Shown here in pieces: positions 25,641-37,640 of a stretch of DNA of 64,000 bases. Source of the DNA: Todiramphus chloris collaris (taxonomy: Eukaryota; Chordata; Aves; Coraciiformes; Alcedinidae); contig JANVCC010000120.1 of NCBI GenBank assembly GCA_025345505.1, forward strand, positions 7,158,053 through 7,222,052. Reading direction: 5' to 3'. Position numbers and translations under genes: made by a program. The stretch's first letter is position 1. Each line of letters begins with the position of its first letter. The notes under the pieces were generated by a model. The model had not been told where the DNA came from and searched no databases. It worked only from the letters and a program-made list of their open reading frames with translations.

Positions 25641-28600
25641 CAGCATTGCACTCTGAGGGCAGCTGGCGATGAGCTCAGGGAACACCTAGGGTCTGTCAGT
25701 AGTGGGGAGGTGTTGGTGGTGGGCCAGTTGCAGTGGTTCAGATGGAGCTTAGATGGAGCTCATGCTGAGGGTCAGCAACAGGCAGTGCAGAAGCTCCCTG
25801 TCTCTGGAGCTCTGTAGGCATCTACCTGTGCTGGGAACACGAGGGCTCCATCTGGATGCCCACAACTGGTTTCCATTGCCAGATGTGTGGGAAGATGGTT
25901 TCTACCGTGTGCTTGGCCGCCTGTCCCGTTGTATTTGAGGGCAGTGGTAAATTCCCTTGGTGAGGAGAGTGGCTCAGGGGCTCCTCTGCTCCCCCTGCCC
26001 CCTGTGACTGGGGCTCTGGAGGTGTGTGATGGGGGGTCCAACAAGCCAGATCCTCCTTTCCAGCCAGAATGGAGCACGTCCCCTGGGCTTGAAACCAAGG
26101 ACCACAAGGCTGTCTTCATTCCGCCAGAGACACGATGGACCTTGTGGCTTCTGTGCCCCCCGGCAGCTGCAGTGTCAGGGAATGGCCCTCAGTGGATTAC
26201 AGCTGATGGTTCATCACACACATTACTCGGCTAACGAATAAACTGGAGGAAGCCAGGACGCTTCAGTGAAGAAAGTAACCTGACAGTTCTGAATAACTCG
26301 TTCACTGTTCCTCCGCTCTGGCTGTTGGGTGTGCTTGCCCCGGCTCCTGCACAGAAGTTAGCTCGTTCCAAACCCAGCTGCCTTGCCCTTCTCTGCTGTG
26401 ACCCGGCGGCACAGATGAAACGTTCATGAACACACTTATCTTTTGAACTGAAAGTTCTGTCAAATCTGATTCTGTGAGCCACTCACAGAAAACTCATATG
26501 AGCTGCTGATTTTCATCCCTTTAGATCTCAAACACCGTTTGTGAACTTTCTAACTCAGTGTTATTTTGGTTTGAAAAGCACGTCAGGAAAAACAATGCCG
26601 TATTATTTGGCAAGAGGTAGTTTTCCTGAGTACTCTCAGAAGTACGAGCAAAGTGTGAGCCCTGGCGGGGAGCTGCAGCTCAGAGCTGGAAGATGTTGGC
26701 TTTGTACTGGGAGAAATGTCTGCCTGCCTTTCTGACACACAGGTATCAAGCTAAGGCCCTACTGTTCAGCTGAAAACAACTTTCAAGGGGTTGGGAAATA
26801 CCATGGATTTTGTAGAGTTTGACAAACTGTCCTGGGAATGTTCCAGGGAATGAGGAAGCGAATGGGGAAATGTGAAACTTCAGGAGATTGTTCAAGAACA
26901 AAGAGTTGCATGAAGAGGTGCAGCACCGGAGAGGGGATGGCAGAGCCTGGGGGGAGCAGGAGGAATAGAGGGGTGGAAAAGGAAACAGTAAAAAGATTTA
27001 TACCAGATCAGAGCTGCACAAAATATCCAAGCCAAGGAGAAGATTCCAAAATTCAGTGACAGAAAAAGAAAGACTCTGAATGGCAGCTGCCCTCTGCACC
27101 CAGCGACATGTGGGCACCTGCGGCATGCTCCTCGCCAGCCTAAAAATTAATGAAAATACTTGGGAACAATTAGATTTGAGCTTCCAGGAAGGGATTTCAC
27201 CCAGAGGGCTGTGGGTGCATCCCACTCACTGCAGCAAGACGTCCTTGCTGTTCTAGCCTCAGGCAGTGCTAGAATAACCAGAGCTCCAGCAAGCGTTCGC
27301 TTCGGCTTGGGTTGTTTTGCACAAAGAACTGTGTCTGTGTCCGTGCTTACTCAGCCTGGGAGGGAACGCGCAGTACGGATGGAAACCTTCCCTTTCGGTG
27401 CTCATTTCTGCATCTGGTTTGTGTCCCTGCTTTGTTCCCTCGCAGCGCTGCCTGGGTGCCTGGCGGAGCTGCTGCACAGCTTTCCTGGGTAAACACGATT
27501 TGATAGTCACTTCAAGTGGGGCTTTTGCAGTAATTCTCACATCTCATTCCTTCAGGCTCTGCCAGTCCAGCTGAGTCCTGCTGCTTCTCTTTGTCCCTCT
27601 CCTGTTCCAGCCCAGCCCTGCCCCCCGTGTGAATGCACAGAGAAGTATTTTTTTCAATTTAAAGCTGAGCAATTCTTTTTTTTTGTAGCTGTAAGTGCGT
27701 CCATTAGTGCTGGTCAGAGGAAAGCTGAAGAACATTTGGCAGGTAATTGGGCCTGGGTCCATCAGAAGATCTTGCTGCGGACCCTGCTGCACTATGTGCT
27801 GGTAAAACATCTGTGTAAATAGCTCTGCAGCAGAGGTTTCATTAGAACTGCCCATCATGGCAGTCCTCTTAAAGCTCTAAATCCGTCAGGGACTCCTCTG
27901 TGTCTACCCAGAATAGAAGCTCTCCGCTTAGTGAGCCCTGCACTAAAACTGGGGTCGTCTCATTTAAATGTTCCCGGCTGCCGGTGTGACCCGAGATCCT
28001 TCGCTGGGATGTGCTGAGCTATCAAAGCCTCACTCTTCGTAGCATCTCATTAGCCTTGGAAGAGGCGAGGCTGGGGGTGGCATCCAGCTGTGTCCCTGAG
28101 CCAAATACATAATTTTTCAGCCACATCTGGGAAGGGGGAGAGATGTAATTGGACGCAGAGGGCGATCGGTGGCAGTGAACAATGCCTTCCCCAGCAGGAT
28201 TTTCTGGAGGAGATAATTCTGGTGTTTGTGGAACTGGGCAACAAAGGCAGCTATCATCTCAGGCTCTTTCCCCTGCTCGGTTTTAGCCAGCATACCCTTA
28301 CGGTTTCTCTGGGTACCCTGCTACTGGTTTCCCCCTCATTGCCAGCTGTGCCCGTGTCCAGCTCACTGCTCACCCTGCTCCTCTGGGCTTGTGCCTGCTG
28401 CTGGCTTGCGACGCTGCTGCATCTTGGTGTTTGTTCACAGGCTAATGCTCACTGCAGCCCAGGACTTGCTGCGAGAAACTACGTGCTCCTTGTTTAAAGG
28501 ACTGCCAGGGGGTCACAGTCCTCTCTGAACCAAGAAAATGACCCTTCCTGTGTAGTCTCTTAGGAAGATTTATCACTGAGAGAAGATGCAAACCAGAACT

Positions 28601-30409
28601 CTTCTGCCTGGTGCCTCACGTAGGGCAGAGTGAGTTCCTCTGGGTCTGCCCCACTACAGCCTGGGCACCTCTCAAAGGCACCAGCTCTTCGACAGTCAGC
28701 CATCGGGCTGGGTTGGTGGGCTCTCTTTGGTAAAGCCCAGGAGAGCGTGCTGGGCAGACAGGATCCCAGTTCACTGCCCGTGATGCGGCGCAAGCCTGGG
28801 CTGTGGAGAGCTGTGGGTCCCAGCCCTGCTGGTGACTCAGGAGGGGATGGTATTTAAGGTTATTGTTGCATCACTATGAGCATGAGAAGGACTTGCTGTT
28901 TGCTTGCTGAGCTGTGGGTTGGTGCTGCACGGGGTGAATACCAACTGAGCAGGGAGTTTTCAGACATGAGGATTTGTTTCGTGGATCATCATCTGTTCCT
29001 TCTGTGTGCTGCTTAAACTGCCTGTTGTTATGCAAATCCCGTAATGTGTTTAGGAGGGCTCTCCAGAGATTTCAAATGGCATCTAATCTGGTTAGTACAT
29101 CCATTCTGCAGGAGACCTGTGTAACGTGTTCGGCTAAAGATGAGATACCGCTGCCTTCTGCGTTTGATGAGGGACAGGAGCAGTTTTATCCCATTCGCCA
29201 AGCACTGCAATGCTCTGACTGACCTGAAACCCCAGCAACTGTCAGGAAGAAGAATAAACATGCTAATAAAGGTGAACAAGCACGTACAACGTGTTTACAG
29301 CTCCTGACAGCATCTGTATCAGCCATGGCAAACTGACCTGGTCTCCCGGGTGAAGCAAGGCTGGGTTGAGGCTGTACCTGGGCACGCTGCTGACTGTAGA
29401 AGGCAGTGCTCTTCCATCCTGATGTCTGGAGAGCTCCAGAGCCCAGTCAGCAGCACAGCCTGCCCACTTCTGCCCCCGACGCTCACTTCCACACTTTAGG
29501 CTGGAGTTTCTCCCCAGGGAGTCGCGTCCAGGCTGTGCCGAGGTGCTGTGCGCTCCTGCTCGGCAGAAGTCGGTCACTTGTTTGTTTGCAAACAAGCGGA
29601 GGTTTCCCTGGCTCTGCAGGTCCTGACTGAGGAGAGCTCCGTGTAAACAGCGACAGAGTCATTTCATCCTCTTCCTCTGGACTCTCTGTCCAAACTTGCC
29701 CCGCACGGGATGACACCTGCGGCAGCACTGGGGCTGCTGGGCTCCTCCCAGTCCTCAGCTCTGTGCCTCTCCTTAGGTTCTGGGAAACTGATGCATTTTT
29801 ATTCCATGTTTGATTAATAGAATTATTTTCTTGCAAATAAGTGTTTCTACTTTACTGGCTGAACCTAAACTACCCCTGTCCTCTCGGAACGTTCCTCTGC
29901 AGAGCTGATTTCTGGCCTAAATGAAAAGTGGCAGTGAGATATTTGATCGAATGGCACGCTTAGTTTCTGGTGACACACATGTTTCTGGTTTATTATTTTT
30001 TTTAATGCTGCATTAGAAATGGATTGAGGGAAATTAATTCAAAATTATCTTACTGAAATAAAAAATGATAATTTAAAAAGTCTGTTTTGACTCTAAAAAT
30101 AAATGTAGAAGGCAAATGTCTTCCAACAGCGCAGCACAAGTGTTTGAACACTTTCGATATGCGTGAAACGCTTTAGCAAATGAATCTGTCACTTCAAGAC
30201 CATAAACACTGTACAATCCAGAACTGGAATTTGCCTCCGGTCCCGGTGTGCTTTGGTGGTTGGTGGCCCTGGGTGGGCTCCCTGCCTCCCCTGAGCCCAG
30301 CCAGGCACAGCCTGGTGTGGAGAGGACCCAGGAGGAGGGGCAGAAACCCCCCCTGCCTTCCCTGTGCCCTCAGCCCTGGCCCCTGCGCCACTTCAGTGTT
30401 CCTCCTCAG

Positions 30410-30720
30410 ATGACAGGCTTCAGGAGAGCATTGGTAATTAGGAACTCCACTCTCATCAAGGAAAATAATTAGCGAGAATGCACGTAGTTTACAAAAGCAG
30501 TTCAATTAAAGAGAATAACAAGCTTTTCACAGCAACAAAGGAAGGACTAAGTAGACCTCGGTGAGTAAATAAAGCTGTAATCAGTGTGATTAATTTAAAA
30601 TCTCAGGAAGGCATGAATTGGATTGATATTCCTAAAGTCTAATGTGTCTCCTGGGATCTCAGAAGATACCTTTCCACATTTTATGGAGAATATGAGGCCA
30701 CGTTAATTGTGAACAAGAAA
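30410..30720. promoter_or_regulatory. AT-rich candidate conserved noncoding element
   Basis: Perfect TAATTA palindromic homeodomain cores lie at 30,435-30,440 and 30,466-30,471. Further cores lie at 30,503-30,508, 30,588-30,594 and 30,703-30,709. There is no open frame. This is one of the densest homeodomain-motif islands in the desert and a candidate enhancer. Conservation could not be tested. Confidence 0.35.
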
Positions 30721-32812
30721 AAAAAAAGGCAAATGTTATTTTGCTATAAATTTGTGTGGAAACAGAGATTTTCTGGTGTGTTCTTCACGAGGCTCATACG
30801 CTAATCTGTCTGCACTACCTGGCTCAAAGGAAATTAAAGCTTTAGAAATGGATGGGCTGGCATTTTAACCAAGATCCTTAAAAACCTTCATCTGAGGGCA
30901 GCTGGGAAGCAGCCTCGATGGGAGGGATTTTTATTGAGGGTGAGGCTGAGCAAATGGTGTTTTATGGCAGAAAAGGGGCCCTACAAAACGGTCAGGAGTT
31001 TCAGTGCTGGGTGTGAGAACAGGCAGGAGGGGACGGGCAGGCGTGGGGGGCTGGTGACCCTCCCGCAGGAGCTGGGGACGCTCCCCGGTGACAGCGATGC
31101 GCTCACCTTCCCTCGGGACGAGGGCTTGGGCTGTAAATTGTAACCCGCTCTAATTTGGTTCATTTCCCACCGGTGACTGATGGCTTTATGGGGCTTTACT
31201 ACACTTCATGATAATTTACAGCAGGTATTTAGCACATCTATAAAACCTCTTTCAGAATGCACCAGGGAAGGGAAGCGGTATAAATATTCTTCTGGCTTTT
31301 GGTGGGGTTGCAAACTCGACGGGTCAATCTGCGGGCGATGCCGTGGCGGGGGGATGCTTTTCTGGACGGGTTAATCCCAACCTCCGCTGCAGCCTTCATC
31401 ACTTCATCTTTAAATTCGCTGCCCATTCCGCTCCCTCTGCTTCTTGCCCCAGGAATGCCCCGTTTCCTTCTAAGCCCAGGTGTGTTTGCTGCTTTGGGAC
31501 CTTGAGAGGGGCCGTGCCCTGCTGCTGTGCTTTTCTGGGGGATAAGAATGACCCGATCCAGACGGGGGTCGGTACAGCGGCGTTTCAGGGTCTGCACCGT
31601 CAGTGGGGCTGCCCTGTGCTCCTCAGAATGGAACCCTGGGCTCTGCAAGGAGCCTGTCTGGGAATTCCTGAGTCTTTCTCTGGTTAGATCCAGACAGGCT
31701 TAATGCTGAAGTCTGTCTCTGTAGCTAGGAAACATTTTGATGATGTTTCACTCTGGAAATGCCCTATTTGTTCAAAGACAGATAATTGCTGGGTCTGCTT
31801 TTGCTGTAGAACATAAGGATTTAATATTACTTCAGCTGTTATTTCTCATTTTGCTAGCATTTCCAGTATGCTTAACTCTTCTACTCACTATTTTTCATTA
31901 GAAAAAGAAAAATAATTTTCATTTGAGTGTGTTAAAATTGATGTCTTAGGTGACAATTATCACTGAGCAAGCACCTCTGATGACTGGATCTTTCCCTTTA
32001 GTCACAGCGATGCATCGCAGAAAGGTTCTGAGCGGCTCAGTGTACAAATACAACAGCCCACTCTGTTCCCCTCATCTCGCAGAGCCGCCAAACCTTGGCT
32101 CGCCTCCAGCGAGGCAGCTCGGCAAAACCGCCTTCCTGGAAATACAAGTTGGTTTATTCTCATTCAATTATGTTTCTCAAGGTTTCCTCTTGTGAAATGT
32201 GGTGGAATTGTGTCTCTGCTGAAGAAAACAAATACGCCAGCTCTGTGCGCTGTGTATCCGTCTCTTGCGGCACCCCAGAGAGAGATGTGGTATTTAGAGC
32301 AGGCATCTGAACAGGTAGAAGCCAAACATGCCCTAATTAAATATACAGCTGGATGAGGAGAGTTCTGATGTGGTCCTGGCAGCCTCCGGAGACAGGGCGA
32401 GCTGAAATGTGGTGGGCAGGAGGCTCATGAGCGGAGTGTTGATGGTACGTGACAGGGCTTCTGTCAGTGCCTGCTGGAGGGACTCCAGTCCTCCTCTGGG
32501 CAGACGAAGGTCGGTCTCCGTTTGGGAAAGCTGATAAAAACCTTCAGGAAAAGCATCATTCTCAATTCTGACCCTAAAATTGATGAAGTTGTTACTTTGT
32601 TAGTGTTGCCTGGTCTGGATGCAGCTCTTGAAAACAGCCTGCCCATGAAATCCCAGCTTGTCCTCCCCTGGATCTACCAAAAAGTGTGTTAGGCTTCGTA
32701 GACATCCAGCAAGAGCTGTTGGGAGGAGTCAGGCCCTGCTGCGGGCAGCCGTGTGACGTGTGCCCTTGTCCCAGAGCACAGACCCTCCGACCTCACCGCG
32801 GCCAGCACGGAC

Positions 32813-32833
32813 CTGCTGCTGCTGCTGCTGCTG
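32813..32833. repeat. CTG trinucleotide repeat, seven units
   Basis: Seven perfect CTG units (CAG on the minus strand). The array lies outside any gene I can recognise. Confidence 0.95.
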
Positions 32834-35800
32834 CTTCTCCGATCGCGGGGTGGCCAGAGATGAACACAGGTTGTTAGTGGCTCCCATCCAACACTGAAGC
32901 AGCCTGAGAAGGAATTCCAGTTTGTACTACTTCAGATTTGGGATTATTCCCCGCCACCCCCCAGACCTCCGCAGTATTATGAGTGATTTCTCAAATTTAA
33001 GCTGTTCATGAGCATCTTGATCAGAGTGTGAAGGGTGGCACGAGAAGAACCTTGCTGTCAATCAATCCTTGCAGGATGCCGGGGAGCACCTGCAGCACGA
33101 GTGACAAATCCGAGGTGATGGGGCTGTTTCAACCTCTCTGCAGCACGGGAAGGTTCTGTACCCACACCTCGTCCTTGGCACTGGAGACGCTGCAGCCTTT
33201 GCATTGAGTTCTCCAAAGTTTTGATAACCTTATTTCCCCCGAGGGAGTGTTCAGGCAGGATAATGTATAGCCCGCTGTTGTACGTTCCGAATTCCATTTG
33301 TGAGAGATCAGTATTTTATGGCTAGACCAGCACTTAAAAATTGCTCTGTATTTTCTTAGTTTTGTGTGGAATTTACAGTCCCTAGAAAGGAAAGAAAAGG
33401 GTTTTTTTGATAAGATGTGGGTTTGATTTTTATTTATTAGTTTTGATGGGAATCTTTATCCTGCGGATTACTCTTGCTGGTTGCAGAGAGCAGTCGCTGC
33501 GGTGCCGGGCTCTTTCCTGCAGAGGTGAGGTAGCTGAGGTAGCTGAAGCTGGCAGAGTGGCCCGGTTCCCCCGGCACAGGAAGGCTTTTCCCGAGCTCCA
33601 GAGGCAGCCGGCGGTTCGAGTGCCCAGCTGCCAGCACCGTGTGGCAGGCAATGCCAAGGCGAGTGCTTGGCTTTTCCTAAAACCAGGACCTCTTTGAGGT
33701 GTTTCAGGTTCCCTCGTTTGCTCCGCTCTTTACACCTTCCTTCAGCAGGCTCCGGGGCCACTGTGCGTTCTACTCCAGGTTGGCAGAGCAGTGCCTGCGG
33801 GTCCTGCTGCTCATCCTGGCCAGCCAGTCCCTGCAGAGCTGCTTGTGCAGAAGCAGGCGGGTGATGTGCCCCAGAAGCTGAAATCACCTCCTCCTCCACC
33901 TCCTCCTCACATCCCTGACTGCCCTCTCTTCTGTCGCTGTTTATGCCGGGAGCGGAGAAATGCAGCAACATATAAATTCAGCAAGAGAAGGCAAAAGAAG
34001 CCACTTTATTAATTTACAACCCCATTTTCTATCCCCTAGCCCCAGAGGGTGATGGGTCAGTGATCACCCATCTCCTAGTGTGAGTGGCTAAAGTCCTACA
34101 GCACCTATTTCAAAATATTTTTCCAATGCACCATAAACAGAACTTAGCAAAACACCAGGTGTTAGTCTAGTTTACAAAACCGTCCTACTGTTTCTCATAA
34201 CATGTGTGAGAAAGGCAGGATTCTCACCAAATATTGTGAGAACCTAGGAAAATCCCTCTGCTAGCAGCTTTTCAGCATCCACACTCTTCCCTGGCCACGC
34301 TCCTTCTCCTGACGGGCTCTTGTGGTTTAGCAGCAAGCTGCTCTCTGTGATGTGTGATTTCAAAGGGCTGGGAGACTCCAGGAGTTTGCGTCTGCGCCCA
34401 AATGCGTGAGCAGGCAGGGTCCTGCTGGGCTGGTCCAGCGTGTGCTGGGTCCTGCCCCGGGTCAGGGCTGTGCTGGGGAGCTGTGTGTGTGCTCCCCACA
34501 GCCCCTGCCCGGCTGCCACTGGGCTCTGCCTTCCAGCTGGGGAAGCTCTATTGACTCGTCCACCGAGTTTGCTGCTTGTGCGTTCTTCGCCAGAGCATCT
34601 GTCAAAATGTCACCTCTTCGCTGGTCCCCTGAAGGCCGGAGACACTGATGCAGATCATGGAATTAATCTTGGGATAGCGTTTTGGGCTGTGCTACTGCTC
34701 CACAGCTGGGGCCTGAGAGCCTTCAAATGCCCGGGTTCCTTTCCTGAAGCATTACCAGAGAAGCTCGCTAATTGCTGCTAATTAATCCTGTGGATGCTTT
34801 GTCATGTTTTTGGGCAGATGAAGTAGAACTTTCTTCCCTTTCCAGTAACTGGAGAACATCTAGACCTTTTGCAAGGCTCGTTATATTGTCCCATTCCAAA
34901 CCTCGGCGTTACCTGTGGATTAGCTTACAGCCCTGCGATACCCGGGAACTACCTGGGGGTGATTTCTGGCCCTGCGTTACTCCCGGTGTCTGCGTGCTGC
35001 CTGGCAAACTGCCTCCCTTTCCACTGAACGCTTCCAGAGTCGCGGCCCTTCCACGGCTGGTGTCTGTGGTCTCTGCCCCCCGGGATGGCGTTGCCTGCTC
35101 GCTCATGCGCGCTCCTGAGGGGCTTTGCAGCAAGCGTGGAGCTGATGCCACGGCTCCGGTGCAGAGCGTGCAGGGGCGGCTGGGAGGTGGTGGCCTTTGA
35201 GCTGCTGAAGGTCCCTGAGGGTCCCTGGCTTCCTCCGTGGCGAGGGCTGTGTCTGTGCCCGTGCAGACGGCAGTTGCAGGCTGCACTGTCTGTGGCTGTT
35301 CATTGTACATCTTTGCCTGGAGGTGTCTCTGCTCATCTTTGTGTAGCTCTTTCCAAGCAGAATCTCTTTCGCGCTCTGAAAAGTTGGGATAAAATAAAGC
35401 CAAGCAGAGTTTTGTGCCTGCTCATGCACATCTGTGGTGTGGCTGGGGAAGAGCTGCCAGTGCTGGGAATCTGATGGGTAAAAGCCTCGTCCAAGCAGAG
35501 CCGACAGCGTTGGTGGTACAGTGTGATTCTGCAGCTCCCAAAACAACGCTGGGTTCTGAGGGGGTCCTGTTGTTAGTAAATAGAGGGTCTACACATTATT
35601 TTCTTTAATGTTTTATGACCTTAACTTGCTGTCTGCTCACACGGAAAAAAGCCCCTTAGGAAGTCTTTTAAAGGCTCTGCTCTTCCAGACCAGCCGTGGA
35701 ATCGCAGCGCTGGCTCTGCACATGCCACCAGACTTGTTGCTTCTTGATAGCAACACGAGATAAATGGACCTTCCCTTCCCTCCGGGGGTGATGTCAGTTT

Positions 35801-37139
35801 AAAAATGCCCTGTCCTGCCTCCACTTCCTTCATTTGGCAGATTTTTGGTAGTTTATATAATTTGGCAGTGATCGTCTGTCTAGACCATGTCCAACATTTC
35901 ATGCAATAAACTTAATGGACTTTTCCATCTTGGAACAGCTGAATTCTTTCGGAGCAGCTGCTCTGGGTTATTGATGGCCTCGCTGGAGCCCGGGAACGGC
36001 CTTTTCCCGTGCCCCGCGTATCACAGAGAGCAGCGTTTCCCAACGACCTCACCGCGGGGAAGGGAGCAGCGGGGGCCAGGGTGGCAGCCGTGGGAACCGG
36101 GGCGAGCAGAGCGGTGAGTGTAGGGCGAGCTGGGGCCAGGGGAGCGTGCCTGGGGCTTGCCAGCCCAGCTGAGCTGCTTCCGAGCAGCTTCAGCCACGGC
36201 TCCTGTCTTTTGGGGTGGGGACTGTGCGGAGAGCCCCGGGTCCCTGCAGCCCTGGCAGGTAAAGTGGCGTTTCTCTCACCGCTGCGTTTTGGGGAAATCT
36301 AAACAATTTTTTGATTGTTTTTTAAATTTTCATTGGAGGCTTTGTAATGAAAATGATTTTTAAATTTTTCTCTCTCCCCGTGAAAAATAACAACATTGCC
36401 CTTTCCACCCAGCTTTGTTGTTTACTTCATCAATCATCCTTGCTCGGTAGCTCGTTTCAAAGGGGTGCCATGACAGCTTCCTTGGGTGTGAAAATTGAAA
36501 TTTCAGTCCTCGTGCTTCCATACAGGAGTCACCTGGCATGTGGCCACTGGTGAGTTAGTCCAGATTGTCTCATCAGACCTCGATTATGAGAGGAATAAAA
36601 ATTCCAGCTTTACTTTCCGGGGCCATTCTGCAGCATCCACCTCGATCGTGCTGCGCTAGGAAGCATTCACGATTGCAGATTTGTTTACCAGACCTTCCTA
36701 GCTATCAGCATCCGCTGCAAAACTGCCCGAAGGGAGAAAGAGCAAATTCAAAAGGTTTCCAAATGTCGTATTTCACAGTCGTGGTCATTTACATAGTTCT
36801 TTCGGTCCAGATTGGAACACTCCCCAAACAGCACTGCCTTTTGCAGGCGAGGCTGAAAGAGGTGAGAGGGCGAGGAGAAGCCTTCCCCGGGTCCTCCGAG
36901 AAGGTGTTTGGAGGGGAGCCTTTGAGGCAATCGTGGGTGCCGGGGGCTGTTCTTCCCAAACTGCTTTGAAACCCCACGTGCCCTTAATGTGCACTGTAAA
37001 TCCTGTTAGAGAAGGAGAAATAAACCCCCCAACGAGGGATTCGGAATCTCAGACGGTTTTGTTTCTGTTATTGTCATTCGCCTGGGTAATTGAATTTGTT
37101 GGAATTAGGGGTTCGCCTGGATAATACCATTTTCTAACC

Positions 37140-37640
37140 CTCCGGAGCAGGTGCGACCTGCGGTGAATGCCGATGCACAGAGCGCTGTATGGATTGGGAG
37201 AAACCGGCCCCAGGCAGCATCAGTTACCCACTTGCGAGGGCCGTGTGCTCACTGGCTGCCAGCTTGGGATCGCCCGGTGCTACCCGCCATGTCTGCCCGC
37301 TGGGAACACTCCAAAGGAAACGAAGCTCGGCCCGTGCTGGGCTCCGTGGCACGTGGAGGGGACCGGGCAGCCCGGCTGCAGCTGCTGGTGGGGCTGGGCA
37401 GGGGCAGCCTGCCAGACGTGACCCCCGGCAGCGCTCGGCCCTGGCCAGCTTGCGAGCTGCCAGCGCTCCGTGTCCAGCAGCGACTGCTGCAGCCAGAGCT
37501 GCCGGCTGCCTGGGCAGACGCGCGGGCACCTGTAGCGGCTCGCACAGCTCCTCAGAGGCCGCTCGTCCCTCCGCTGTGCAGGGCCAGGCTGGGCAGAGGG
37601 ATGACGAGGTGTGGCCGTAGCGCGGAGTGCCGGTGATGGC
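37140..37640. promoter_or_regulatory. CpG-rich patch (candidate CpG island)
   Basis: I count about 34 CpG in roughly 410 bases at high G+C, an observed-to-expected ratio of about 0.7. Three overlapping open frames on the plus strand (up to 161 codons from 37,151) and others on the minus strand are all open, as expected when stop codons are rare in GC-rich DNA. None looks like a known protein. The patch may be a promoter of an unannotated transcript. Confidence 0.35.

Larger units (their letters stand above)
16641..37139. other. Intergenic DNA, no gene recognised
   Basis: A long stretch with no supported gene. Open frames are short and belong to no family I recognise. The AT-rich islands, minisatellite and trinucleotide repeat inside it are listed separately. 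Between them the DNA is GC-richer and CpG-poor and holds nothing I can name. Confidence 0.55.

Noticed and set aside
29231..29280. Similarity of this segment to 39,142-39,191, which gives look-alike peptides on the minus strand
   Set aside because: Only about two thirds of 50 aligned bases match and the similarity fades on both sides. It could be a very old shared repeat but is not strong enough to call.
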